47,893 bases of DNA from Clostridia bacterium. GTDB taxonomy: Bacteria; Bacillota; Clostridia; Peptostreptococcales; Acidaminobacteraceae. The position numbers and the translations under genes are program-made. This document shows positions 8,370 through 16,204 of the stretch, piece by piece; position 1 is the first letter of the stretch; each line of letters begins with the position of its first letter. The notes beneath the pieces are model-generated. The model searched no databases and was not told the DNA's origin. It worked only from the letters and a program-made list of their open reading frames with translations. The stretch lies in NCBI GenBank assembly GCA_016937975.1, contig JAFGVN010000134.1, forward strand, positions 1 to 47,893, given 5' to 3'.

Positions 8370-8377
8370 AATTAGTC

Positions 8378-8405
8378 TTGAAATCCAAAAACAATTGTAT
8401 ATAAT
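8378..8405 (+). promoter_or_regulatory. Distal promoter candidate upstream of topA-codY
   Basis: TTGAAA at 8378-8383 (5 of 6), a 16-base spacer, and a perfect TATAAT at 8400-8405, starting 8 bases after the dprA stop. It would give a leader of about 175 bases that includes the CodY-box candidates. Confidence 0.55.
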
Positions 8406-8439
8406 GAATACTATATTCAGAATTGAATGCTAAACTAAT

Positions 8440-8463
8440 TTTTTTCTGACAATTCAGAATAAA
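8440..8463 (+). promoter_or_regulatory. Candidate overlapping CodY boxes upstream of topA-codY
   Basis: TTTTTTCTGACAATT (8440-8454) matches the CodY consensus AATTTTCWGAAAATT at 12 of 15 positions. A second, weaker motif (8449-8463, 9 of 15) overlaps it by 6 bases, the arrangement described for B. subtilis CodY operators. A related ATTCAGAAT also occurs at 8415-8423. AT-rich background makes chance matches possible; the overlap and location strengthen the case. Confidence 0.5.
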
Positions 8464-8465
8464 GC

Positions 8466-8496
8466 TTGACATTTGACTCATAATCCTATTTACTAT
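8466..8496 (+). promoter_or_regulatory. Weak middle promoter candidate upstream of topA
   Basis: A perfect TTGACA (8466-8471) with TACTAT (8491-8496) 19 bases on. The spacing is long. It sits directly after the CodY-box candidates, so if used it would be well placed for control. Confidence 0.3.
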
Positions 8497-8526
8497 ATAA
8501 GTGATGTTTAATATATGAGATTTTTC

Positions 8527-8542
8527 CTTGCATGTTTGCAAG
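8527..8542 (+). repeat. Inverted repeat at the proximal topA promoter
   Basis: CTTGCA, spacer TGTT, TGCAAG: a perfect 6-bp inverted repeat covering the -35 (TTGCAT) and part of the spacer of the proximal promoter. It could be an operator; no regulator is identified. Confidence 0.5.
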
Positions 8543-8555
8543 TTTCTTGTATAAT
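8528..8555 (+). promoter_or_regulatory. Proximal promoter candidate for topA-codY
   Basis: TTGCAT (8528-8533, 3 of 6), a 16-base spacer, and a perfect TATAAT at 8550-8555. Transcription would begin near 8562, about 25 bases before the topA start and just upstream of its GGAGGTG ribosome site. Confidence 0.55.
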
Positions 8556-8586
8556 ATACATTGCTGGAAAAACAACGGAGGTGTAC

Positions 8587-10656
8587 ATGTCAAAATATTT
8601 GGTTATTGTTGAATCGCCTGCAAAGGCCAAAACAATAGAAAAGTTCTTGGGAAAGAACTATACAGTCTTAGCATCAATAGGCCACATTCGAGATCTACCT
8701 AAGAGCAAGATGGGCATTAATATAGAAGAAGACTTTGAACCTAACTACATTAACATTAGGGGCAAGGGTGATGTTATTAAGGATCTTAAGAAATACGCAA
8801 AAAAAGCAGATAAAGTTTTTCTTGCAACAGACCCCGATCGCGAAGGTGAAGCAATTGCATGGCACTTAGCGAATATACTTGGAATTGATTTAGATGAAGA
8901 AGTTAGAGTCACTTTTAATGAAATTACAAAAAACACCGTAAAGGAAGCCATTAAACATCCAACAACCATTAAAACGGAATTGGTAGATGCACAACAAGCG
9001 AGACGTGTTCTGGATCGTTTGGTGGGATATTCAATATCACCTCTTTTATGGCGGAAAGTTCGAAAGGGTTTAAGTGCTGGTAGAGTTCAATCGGTTGCAA
9101 CAAAAATGATCTGTGATCGTGAAGCCCAAATTAAAGCTTTTGATTCTGAAGAATACTGGACTTTAGACTTTAATTTTCAAAATCAAGACAAGAAAAGCTT
9201 TAAAGGTAGTTATATTGGATTAGGTCAAGAGAAAGCTGCCATCAAGAACGAAGTAGATGTAAAGCGTATTATGTCTGATTTGGATAAAAATCAATTCATT
9301 GTTGAAAATGTTCAGATGAAAGATAAAATTAGAAAACCCCAGCCCTGTTTTACAACAAGTAGGTTACAACAGGAAGCTTCTAATAAATTAGGTTTTTCAA
9401 CGAAGAAGACAATGATTGTTGCACAACAGCTTTATGAAGGTATAAAATTGCCTAAAATTGGTAGTGTAGGTTTGATTACTTACATGAGAACTGACTCTAC
9501 TAGAATTTCTGAAGATGCAAAAACAGCAGTTTTGGAATTTGTAGAAGAAAATTTTGGTAAAGCATATTTAGGTGAAACTGTTGTTTCTAAGAAAAGTAAA
9601 GGTGCACAAGAAGCCCATGAGGCAATTCGTGCAACAGATGTCTTAAGAACACCTGATTCCATCGAAGCGCATTTGACGAAAGATCAGATGAAGTTATATA
9701 AATTAATCTGGGAAAGATTTGTTGCTTCATTAATGGCGCCGGCTAGAGTTGAAGGTCTAACAGTTGATATTAGAAACAAGGAGCATTTGATTCGTTCAAA
9801 TGGTCAAAGACAAGTCTTTGATGGTTTCTTAAAAGTATATTCATTTGGTACTTCAAATGATAAAATACTTCCTGAAATTTCTATTGGTGAAAAATTAATG
9901 TTGGAAGAAATGTTGCCAGAACAACATTTCACACAACCACCACCAAGATACACTGAAGCTACCTTGGTTAAGGAAATGGAAGAAAAGGGTATCGGTAGAC
10001 CGAGTACCTATGCACCAACCATAAGCACAGTAATCAGCCGTGGCTATGTTGGCAGAGATAAGAAAAATTTATATCCCACAGAATTAGGTGAGATTATCAA
10101 TGAAATCATGGAGAACTACTTTAAGCGAGTGATTGAAGTTAATTTTACAGCGGATATGGAAATGCAGTTTGATGATATTGAAGAAGGTAAAATTCCATGG
10201 AAAGATGTGATTAAGAGTTTCTATGGTTCATTTGAAACTTTAATCAGCAAAGCTGAAGAGGATATTGAAAAAGTTGATTTGTCTGAACCAACAGATATAC
10301 CTTGTGAAGTCTGTGGTAGTTTTATGAACATCAAACATGGTCGTTTTGGAAAATTCCTGGCATGTAGCAATTATCCCGAATGTACTAACACGAAACCTAT
10401 TCTTAAGACGATTGATGTAAAATGTCCAGAATGTGGTGAAGGCGATGTGATTGAGCGAAAAACTAAGAAACTTAAAACTTTCTATGGTTGTTCAAGATTC
10501 CCTGAGTGTAATTTTATGTCATGGCATAAGCCTGTAGGAAAGAAATGTCCGACTTGTAACAAGTCGATGATAGAATATAAAACAAAGAAGAAACATGAGT
10601 ATAGATGTACCGATAAAGAATGTGGGTACAGCGAAGAAATTATGGATGAGAACTAG
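8587..10656 (+). CDS. topA: DNA topoisomerase I
   Basis: A type IA topoisomerase that relaxes negative supercoils. The protein is 689 aa. The N-terminal Toprim domain has YLVIVESPAKAKTIEKFLG and LATDPDREGEAIAWHLA. The active-site tyrosine is in GLITYMRTDSTRIS. The C-terminus carries three four-cysteine zinc ribbons: CEVC...CSNYPEC, CPECGEG...CSRFPEC and CPTC...CTDKEC. I chose ATG 8587 because it follows GGAGGTGTAC and gives the family start MSKYLVIVESPAKAK. codY follows after 8 bases and is almost certainly cotranscribed, so promoter elements upstream of topA also set CodY levels. Confidence 0.98.
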   Translation: MSKYLVIVESPAKAKTIEKFLGKNYTVLASIGHIRDLPKSKMGINIEEDFEPNYINIRGKGDVIKDLKKYAKKADKVFLATDPDREGEAIAWHLANILGIDLDEEVRVTFNEITKNTVKEAIKHPTTIKTELVDAQQARRVLDRLVGYSISPLLWRKVRKGLSAGRVQSVATKMICDREAQIKAFDSEEYWTLDFNFQNQDKKSFKGSYIGLGQEKAAIKNEVDVKRIMSDLDKNQFIVENVQMKDKIRKPQPCFTTSRLQQEASNKLGFSTKKTMIVAQQLYEGIKLPKIGSVGLITYMRTDSTRISEDAKTAVLEFVEENFGKAYLGETVVSKKSKGAQEAHEAIRATDVLRTPDSIEAHLTKDQMKLYKLIWERFVASLMAPARVEGLTVDIRNKEHLIRSNGQRQVFDGFLKVYSFGTSNDKILPEISIGEKLMLEEMLPEQHFTQPPPRYTEATLVKEMEEKGIGRPSTYAPTISTVISRGYVGRDKKNLYPTELGEIINEIMENYFKRVIEVNFTADMEMQFDDIEEGKIPWKDVIKSFYGSFETLISKAEEDIEKVDLSEPTDIPCEVCGSFMNIKHGRFGKFLACSNYPECTNTKPILKTIDVKCPECGEGDVIERKTKKLKTFYGCSRFPECNFMSWHKPVGKKCPTCNKSMIEYKTKKKHEYRCTDKECGYSEEIMDEN

Positions 10657-10664
10657 GAGGAAAC

Positions 10665-11450
10665 ATGTTAAAGGAGTTACTAATAAAAACTAGAAAGTTA
10701 AATGCGATTTTACAAGACCGTGGTGATGTGGAAGTATCATTCAACGAGTTATGCGATACATTGGCAGATATTTTAGAAGTAAATGTGTATGTTATAAACG
10801 TTAAAGGTAAAATCTTGGGTTCTAAAATGCTGGATTCAAACACAAGTTCAATCTTAGCAGACCCTGAGACAGGCATTTTATTTTTCTCAGATGAGCATAA
10901 CGACAACATGTTAAATGTAGGTGAAACTGTACCAAACTTAACAAGAGAAGAAATTTCTGCAATATTCACTGGTGATACTGAAACGAACAAGAAGAATGTT
11001 TCTATCGTTCCAATTAAAGCAAAAGGTGAAAGAATTGGTACCTTGGTTTTAGCAAGACCAGGTGAATTGTTTGATGATAGTGATATGATTTTGGCTGAAA
11101 ATGCAGCAACCGTTGTATCTATGGAAATTATGAGAGCTAAAAACTTGGAAAAAGCAGCAGTAGACAGAAAAAGAGCGGTAGTTAAAATGGCTATTGAGTC
11201 ATTGTCTTATTCTGAATTAAAAGCTGTAGAGCATATTTTCAAAGAATTAGAAGGTGATGAAGGTTTATTAGTAGCTTCAAAAGTAGCTGATCGTGTGGGC
11301 ATTACAAGATCTGTTATTGTAAATGCTTTAAGAAAATTCGAGTCTGCTGGTGTAATTGAATCTCGTTCATTAGGCATGAAAGGTACTCACATCCGTATTC
11401 TAAATGAAGAATTATTACCTGAATTATCACAAATCAAAAGAAAATACTAA
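10665..11450 (+). CDS. codY: GTP- and branched-chain-amino-acid-sensing repressor CodY
   Basis: A global regulator that binds DNA when GTP and Ile/Leu/Val are plentiful; it represses nutrient-limitation genes and, in B. subtilis, flagellar genes. At 261 aa it has the family length. The N-terminal GAF ligand domain covers ~1-155. The winged helix-turn-helix near 200-245 contains ASKVADRVGITRSVIVNALR and ESAGVIESRSLGMKGTHIRI. It starts 8 bases after topA with AGGAGG, and a strong terminator follows. The next gene is flgB, as in B. subtilis. CodY-box candidates sit on both sides: before topA and before flgB. Confidence 0.98.
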   Translation: MLKELLIKTRKLNAILQDRGDVEVSFNELCDTLADILEVNVYVINVKGKILGSKMLDSNTSSILADPETGILFFSDEHNDNMLNVGETVPNLTREEISAIFTGDTETNKKNVSIVPIKAKGERIGTLVLARPGELFDDSDMILAENAATVVSMEIMRAKNLEKAAVDRKRAVVKMAIESLSYSELKAVEHIFKELEGDEGLLVASKVADRVGITRSVIVNALRKFESAGVIESRSLGMKGTHIRILNEELLPELSQIKRKY

Positions 11451-11454
11451 AAAT

Positions 11455-11489
11455 ATAAAATCTGCTTTTGCAGATTTTATTTGTTTTTT
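11455..11489 (+). terminator. Intrinsic terminator after codY
   Basis: An 11-bp stem, ATAAAATCTGC / GCAGATTTTAT, with a TTTT loop, followed by TTGTTTTTT. It separates topA-codY from the fla/che operon. Confidence 0.93.
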
Positions 11490-11514
11490 GAGAGTGTCTT
11501 CCACAGTGTAGAAA

Positions 11515-11529
11515 TTTTTTCATAAAATT
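11515..11529 (+). promoter_or_regulatory. Candidate CodY box upstream of the fla/che promoter
   Basis: TTTTTTCATAAAATT matches AATTTTCWGAAAATT at 12 of 15 positions. It lies inside an 8-bp inverted repeat (GAAATTTT, TTCAT, AAAATTTC; 11511-11531). The site ends 19 bases before the -35 of the fla/che promoter. CodY is known to repress this operon in B. subtilis; binding here is inferred. Confidence 0.55.
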
Positions 11530-11548
11530 TCTATATATTGTATTTTTC

Positions 11549-11577
11549 TAAACAAAAGATTATATATATGGTATAAT
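11549..11577 (+). promoter_or_regulatory. Extended -10 vegetative promoter of the fla/che operon
   Basis: TAAACA at 11549-11554 (4 of 6), a 17-base spacer, and a perfect TATAAT at 11572-11577 preceded by TGG, giving the extended -10 form TGnTATAAT. The start would be near 11584, about 87 bases before flgB. Confidence 0.75.
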
Positions 11578-11622
11578 ATACTGGATAAAGCATGTAAATA
11601 GGAATAAAAACCACTTATTTGT

Positions 11623-11650
11623 TAATGAAAAATACAGGATTTGCCGAAAT
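11623..11650 (+). promoter_or_regulatory. Possible sigma-D-type promoter just before flgB
   Basis: TAAT (11623-11626), 16 bases, GCCGAAAT (11643-11650) resembles the motility sigma consensus TAAA / GCCGATAT (3 of 4 and 7 of 8). The start would fall right at the flgB ribosome site, leaving a very short leader, which counts against it. Confidence 0.3.
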
Positions 11651-11670
11651 ATATATTAGGAGGTGCTCGT

Positions 11671-12060
11671 ATGTTAAAAAGTTCATATAATAAAATCAAC
11701 TTATTTGAAAAGGGACTCACAGCGTCTTGGTTGAAAAACCAAGCGATCTCTAATAATATTTCAAATGTGAATACACCCAATTACAAAAGAGAAACAGTCA
11801 ATTTTGAAGATGTGCTTCAAAATGCAGCAAATCAGAATGATATCATGAGTAGAACACATGAAAAACATATGTCTGTTTCTTCGTCTGTGACGCCGACGAT
11901 TGTAAAGGATGACTCAACAGAATACAGAAAAGATGGTAACAATGTTAATATAGATACTGAAATGGCTGAATTAGCAGAAAATCAAATTCGTTATGAAGCT
12001 ATTACTAAAGAATTAAATGATACATTAAAGCGACTAAGAATTTCTATTAAAGAAGGATAG
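11671..12060 (+). CDS. flgB: Flagellar proximal rod protein FlgB
   Basis: A rod subunit of the basal body, 129 aa. It has the rod/hook family N-terminus with SNNISNVNTPNYKRE (the conserved N-N-I-x-N-x-x-T-P pattern near residue 30) and the C-terminal MAELAENQIRYEAITKEL helix. I chose ATG 11671 because it follows AGGAGGTGCTCGT; an upstream TTG at 11641 would add 10 residues coded partly by the ribosome site. It is the first gene of the fla/che operon, after the codY terminator and the promoter at 11549-11577. Confidence 0.97.
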   Translation: MLKSSYNKINLFEKGLTASWLKNQAISNNISNVNTPNYKRETVNFEDVLQNAANQNDIMSRTHEKHMSVSSSVTPTIVKDDSTEYRKDGNNVNIDTEMAELAENQIRYEAITKELNDTLKRLRISIKEG

Positions 12061-12068
12061 GTGATTAA

Positions 12069-12509
12069 ATGTCAATTTTTAAATCTATGAATATTTCTGC
12101 TACTGGTTTAACTGCGGAACGCTTGAGAATGGACATTATTTCAAAAAACATTGCAAATGCCAATACCACTAGAACTTTAGCAGGAACACCTTATCGAAGA
12201 CAGATGGTTGTGTTTCAAGAACAAGGTGACAATAGCTTTGAAGCAATGCTTCAAAGAGCAACAGGCAATGCTTCAGTAGGTAATGGTGTAGAAGTTGCAG
12301 AAGTCGTTGAAGACCAATCTGATTTTAAAAGAGTTTATAATCCTGGACATCCAGACGCAGATGATGAAGGATATGTTTTAATGCCTAATGTAGAGGTTGT
12401 AACAGAAATGATCAATTTAATGACGGCTTCAAGATCCTATGAAGCCAATGTTACTTCAATGAATACAGCGAAATCGATGGCAATGAAAGCATTGGAAATA
12501 GGCAGATAA
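12069..12509 (+). CDS. flgC: Flagellar proximal rod protein FlgC
   Basis: A rod subunit of 146 aa, the usual length. The N-terminus carries ATGLTAERLRMDIISKNIAN, the rod/hook D0 motif. Internal YVLMPNVEVVTEMINLMTAS and the terminal SYEANVTSMNTAKSMAMKAL are the classic FlgC C-terminal helix. It starts 8 bases after flgB and ends 15 bases before fliE. The flgB-flgC-fliE order is standard. Confidence 0.98.
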   Translation: MSIFKSMNISATGLTAERLRMDIISKNIANANTTRTLAGTPYRRQMVVFQEQGDNSFEAMLQRATGNASVGNGVEVAEVVEDQSDFKRVYNPGHPDADDEGYVLMPNVEVVTEMINLMTASRSYEANVTSMNTAKSMAMKALEIGR

Positions 12510-12524
12510 TTTTTGGGGGCTTAG

Positions 12525-12818
12525 ATGGATTCTATTAAAGCAATACAACAGTTAAGTAATATTATTAAATCAGGAGCTTCAAACCAAAATGTTTCAAGTG
12601 TTGATTTCAAGGAACTTTTGATTGATTCTCTTGAAAAAGTAAATCAAGACCAATTGTATGCAGATGAAATGGACGAGGCATTGGTTCTTGGTGAGACAGA
12701 TAATATTCATGAAGTAATGATTGCATCTCAAAAGGCTGAAGTATCATTAACTTTTGCAGTAGAAGTACGTAACAAGATTCTCGAAGCGTATAAAGAATTA
12801 ATGAGAATTCAGATGTAG
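12525..12818 (+). CDS. fliE: Flagellar hook-basal body protein FliE
   Basis: The small adaptor that joins the MS ring to the rod, 97 aa. The family pattern is clear in the second half: DFKELLIDSLEKVNQDQ, then LGETDNIHEVMIASQKAEVS and FAVEVRNKILEAYKELMRIQM at the C-terminus. A GGGGG ribosome site precedes the start. It lies between flgC and fliF, as expected. Confidence 0.97.
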   Translation: MDSIKAIQQLSNIIKSGASNQNVSSVDFKELLIDSLEKVNQDQLYADEMDEALVLGETDNIHEVMIASQKAEVSLTFAVEVRNKILEAYKELMRIQM

Positions 12819-12835
12819 TAAAGTGAGGTGTATGA

Positions 12836-14401
12836 ATGGCTGAGTTTCTTCAAAGGATTAGAACCCAGTTAAATAGTTTATATCAATCCCTTGATAAACG
12901 TAAAAAGATATGGCTTGGAGTTGGAGCCCTTTTTGTGGTTTTTGTCATTGTTGGGATTTTATTTTTAACGAGACCTAAGTATGTGACCTTAATCAGTGAT
13001 ATTGATTACGCTGAAATGGCAGATGTCACTGCGAAATTAGAAGAGCTGAATATTGGTTATAAAGAAGACCCAAACAGTACAATCATAATGGTTGACATTG
13101 GGGACTTAACTAAAGCGAAAATGGCTATTGCGAAAGATTTGAACTTATCTGCACCTGATTATACTTGGACAGATGTTTTTGCCAATACCAGCTTTACTAT
13201 GACCAGTGAAGTGAAAGCTCAACAGATTATGCAGGCGAAGGCATCCACATTAAGTCAGGCCATTGAAACTTACATAGAAGGTGTGGAAAGTGCAATAGTA
13301 GATTTATATATTGCACCGGATACAAGTTTTTTACTAGATGAGACAGATGAATCAAGGGTGAGTATCTTGTTGGTCCTAGAAAATGGTTTTGCCTTTTCTG
13401 AAAGAGAAGTGGATGGTATTGTTCAGTTTGTTATGAATGCCGTTCAAAACTTACCAAAAGAAAACATTACCATTGTGGATCAAACAGGCCAAACACTGAA
13501 TAGATTTTCAGATAGCAGTGATGCTTTTATTGCATCGACGAATTATGAACAAACGAAGACCGTTGAAAATCAACTGGAAGATAAATTAAATGCTTTTTTA
13601 GGTGCCATTTACGGTCGTACCCACGTAAAAGTTATGACAGCGGTTAAATTGGATTTTGATGATTATTCTTCTCAATCTACAAAATTTGCACCACCAGTAG
13701 AAGGTAGTACAGAGGGCTTAGTTCGAAGCATGACTGAACTGTCCGAAAGTGCCAAGGGATCTGATACGGCATCAGGCGTTGCTGGAACGGATTCAAATAT
13801 TACAACGACGACCTATCCTACTGGAACTGATTCAACTTCTACTTTGGAAAAAGCATCAAAAACTGTAAATTTTGAGTTGAATGAAATTGTTGAAGTGCTT
13901 AATAAAGCAAAAGGAACCATCGAAGATATTACGGTATCGATTATTATTGATACTGCAGCTTTAGTGGATGAAACTTTAACAGAGGAACATAAAAAAGAAG
14001 TTGTAGACCTCGTAACAGGTGCAGCAGGTTTGGAAACACGAAATGTAACCGTAGTTGCTGCTAAGTTTTCTGATGATCCAATGGGTCTTCAGCGTTATAA
14101 CAGTGAAGATGCCAATGTATCACCAGGCATTCCATTGTGGGTACTTGGAGGCATTGTTGGCGTCTTATTAGTAGGTGTTATTGTATTCTTCGTAATAAGC
14201 CGTAAGAAATCTATTAGAGCTAAGGAAGCTGAAATTGCTGCCATTCAAGCAGCAGAAGAAGAAAAACGAATTTCTGAACTTGAGGAAATTAGAACTGATA
14301 TTGAAGATAAATCAAGTCCGAAATATCAAATTGAGAAATTTATCGATGCAAAACCAGAAGCTGTTGCTGCGTTGTTAAGATCTTGGATGTCAGATATATA
14401 G
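12836..14401 (+). CDS. fliF: Flagellar MS-ring protein FliF
   Basis: Forms the membrane MS ring on which the motor and export gate assemble. The protein is 521 aa. One membrane helix is near residues 25-45 (WLGVGALFVVFVIVGILFL) and a second near 430-455 (PLWVLGGIVGVLLVGVIVFF), with the ring-building periplasmic region between them. The segment near 285-340 is Ser/Thr/Gly-rich, as in many FliF proteins. The cytoplasmic tail ends AKPEAVAALLRSWMSDI, the FliG-binding peptide. fliG follows after 9 bases. Confidence 0.97.
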   Translation: MAEFLQRIRTQLNSLYQSLDKRKKIWLGVGALFVVFVIVGILFLTRPKYVTLISDIDYAEMADVTAKLEELNIGYKEDPNSTIIMVDIGDLTKAKMAIAKDLNLSAPDYTWTDVFANTSFTMTSEVKAQQIMQAKASTLSQAIETYIEGVESAIVDLYIAPDTSFLLDETDESRVSILLVLENGFAFSEREVDGIVQFVMNAVQNLPKENITIVDQTGQTLNRFSDSSDAFIASTNYEQTKTVENQLEDKLNAFLGAIYGRTHVKVMTAVKLDFDDYSSQSTKFAPPVEGSTEGLVRSMTELSESAKGSDTASGVAGTDSNITTTTYPTGTDSTSTLEKASKTVNFELNEIVEVLNKAKGTIEDITVSIIIDTAALVDETLTEEHKKEVVDLVTGAAGLETRNVTVVAAKFSDDPMGLQRYNSEDANVSPGIPLWVLGGIVGVLLVGVIVFFVISRKKSIRAKEAEIAAIQAAEEEKRISELEEIRTDIEDKSSPKYQIEKFIDAKPEAVAALLRSWMSDI

Positions 14402-14410
14402 GAGTTATAA

Positions 14411-15421
14411 ATGGCTAAGAAAAATGAAAGAACGGGTAAGCAAAAGGCTGCAATCCTTTTAATTGCCCTTGGTTCTGAAAAATCAGCTAAAATATTCAGT
14501 CACCTTCAAGATGAAGAAATTGAAGAGTTGACACTAGAGATTGCAAATATGCAAAGAGTGAGCAGCGAAGAAAAAACGGAGATTCTTGAAGAATTCTATG
14601 AAATTTGTTTGGCTCAAGACTTTATTGCAGAAGGCGGTATTTCTTATGCAAAAGACGTCTTGGAAAAAGCAATGGGTTCTCAAAAAGCCTTGGAGATCAT
14701 CAACAAACTTACGGCTTCATTGCAAGTTAGACCTTTTGACTTTGTGAGAAGAACAGATGCGAGTCAGCTCTTGAACTTTATTCAAAATGAACATCCACAA
14801 ACCCTTGCGTTAATTTTGTCTTATTTGAATCCAAATCAAGCAGCTTCTATTTTGTCAGCATTACCTCAAGAGAAACAGGCTGATGTTGCTCAAAGGATTG
14901 CCATAATGGATCGTACCTCACCAGAAGTCATTAAAGAAGTTGAACAGGTGTTGGAAAGAAAGTTATCATCAATGATGACTCAAGATTATGCTTCTACAGG
15001 TGGTATCCAAGCGATTGTTGAAATCTTATTGTCTGTTGACCGTGGTACTGAGAAGTTTATCATGGAAACTTTAGAAATTCAAAAGGCAGATCTCGCAGAA
15101 GAAATCAGAAAGAGAATGTTCGTATTCGAAGACATTGTCAATTTGGACTCGGTATCCATTCAACGTTTCATTCGAGAAATCGACAACAGCGACTTGTCTG
15201 TTGCGCTTAAAGCAAGTACAGATGAAGTTAAAGAAGTTATTTATGCGAACATGTCGAAACGTATGGCTGAAATGCTAGCTGAAGATATGGAGTTCATGGG
15301 ACCAGTTAGATTACGGGATGTTGAAGAGGCTCAGCAAAAGATTGTTAATGTGATTCGTAAGCTTGAAGAAGCTGGCGAAATTATTATATCACGTGGTGGA
15401 GGAGATGAGATCATTGTCTAA
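14411..15421 (+). CDS. fliG: Flagellar motor switch protein FliG
   Basis: The C-ring component that meets the stator and generates torque. At 336 aa it is full length. The N-terminal domain begins TGKQKAAILLIALG. The middle domain has NEHPQTLALILSYLNPNQAASIL (the EHPQ motif near 130). The C-terminal domain has MFVFEDIVNLDSVSIQRFIR, followed by charged residues expected for stator contact (LAEDMEFMGPVRLRDVEEAQ). Its final bases overlap the start of fliH. Confidence 0.98.
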   Translation: MAKKNERTGKQKAAILLIALGSEKSAKIFSHLQDEEIEELTLEIANMQRVSSEEKTEILEEFYEICLAQDFIAEGGISYAKDVLEKAMGSQKALEIINKLTASLQVRPFDFVRRTDASQLLNFIQNEHPQTLALILSYLNPNQAASILSALPQEKQADVAQRIAIMDRTSPEVIKEVEQVLERKLSSMMTQDYASTGGIQAIVEILLSVDRGTEKFIMETLEIQKADLAEEIRKRMFVFEDIVNLDSVSIQRFIREIDNSDLSVALKASTDEVKEVIYANMSKRMAEMLAEDMEFMGPVRLRDVEEAQQKIVNVIRKLEEAGEIIISRGGGDEIIV

Positions 15422-16202
15422 ATTGGTAAAGTCTTCTCAAATCATTATAGATAAAAAAAAATATGTTTTAAATAACGACTTTTTCATACCTGAATCGGTA
15501 CAAAAGCAATCAAGTCATGAAGAACACTCTGAGGATGTGATTTCTCCAGAAGAACAAAAACAAACCCTCGAAGATGAACTGAGAGTTATGAAAGAAGAAA
15601 TGCTTGAGACCATCAAAGTAGAAAAAGATAAAATTTTATCAGAAGCTCGGGCTGAAAGAGAAAGTCTGGTACAACAGGCTTTTGAACAATCGGATCAAAT
15701 TAGAAACAAAAGCCAGCAAGAGGGATTTCAAGCTGGCTTTCAAGAAGGTTTGGAAAAAGGTTATGCTGAATTGAATGATTTGATTCAGGAAGTTTTAAGT
15801 GAAAAAGAAAAATATTTTGAATTTCAAAGAGATTTATATAAAAAAGCTGAACGGGAAGTTACAGAAATCATTATTAATACCACTGAGAAAATTCTCAACA
15901 AGCATATTCAAGAAGATTATAATCTCATTGAAGGTTTAGTTGAAAAAGCCATTGAAAAATGTGGTTTTACTTACAATTTAGCTTTAAGAGTATCTCCTGA
16001 AGATTATGATCATGCTGTATCTATTAGAAGATACATCTTGAGTTTAACTGAGAATATTGAAAACATTGAAATTAAACAGGATAACGGTCTAAAACCAGGT
16101 AGCTGTATTTTTGATACAGACGCTGGAAGTGTAGATAGCAGTGTTTCCACTCAATTTGAAAATGTACGCTTGAAATTTTTAGAACTATTACAAAGTGAGT
16201 AG
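15414..16202 (+). CDS. fliH: Flagellar export stator protein FliH
   Basis: Binds and restrains the export ATPase FliI and links it to the C-ring; 262 aa. The centre holds the glycine-repeat helix [15 protein letters not shown] (GxxxG-type) that marks FliH. The C-terminal domain (~160-262) resembles the V-ATPase E-like fold. I propose a TTG start at 15414: AGGAG lies 9 bases upstream and the product begins MSKLVKSSQ, matching family N-termini. The in-frame ATG at 15405 is only 2 bases from the GGAGG. It overlaps fliG by 8 bases. Confidence 0.92.
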   Translation: MSKLVKSSQIIIDKKKYVLNNDFFIPESVQKQSSHEEHSEDVISPEEQKQTLEDELRVMKEEMLETIKVEKDKILSEARAERESLVQQAFEQSDQIRNKSQQEGFQAGFQEGLEKGYAELNDLIQEVLSEKEKYFEFQRDLYKKAEREVTEIIINTTEKILNKHIQEDYNLIEGLVEKAIEKCGFTYNLALRVSPEDYDHAVSIRRYILSLTENIENIEIKQDNGLKPGSCIFDTDAGSVDSSVSTQFENVRLKFLELLQSE

Positions 16203-16204
16203 CT

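Noticed and set aside
11451-11670. c-di-GMP riboswitch in the fla/che leader
   Set aside because: No recognisable GEMM-type conserved core was found in the leader.
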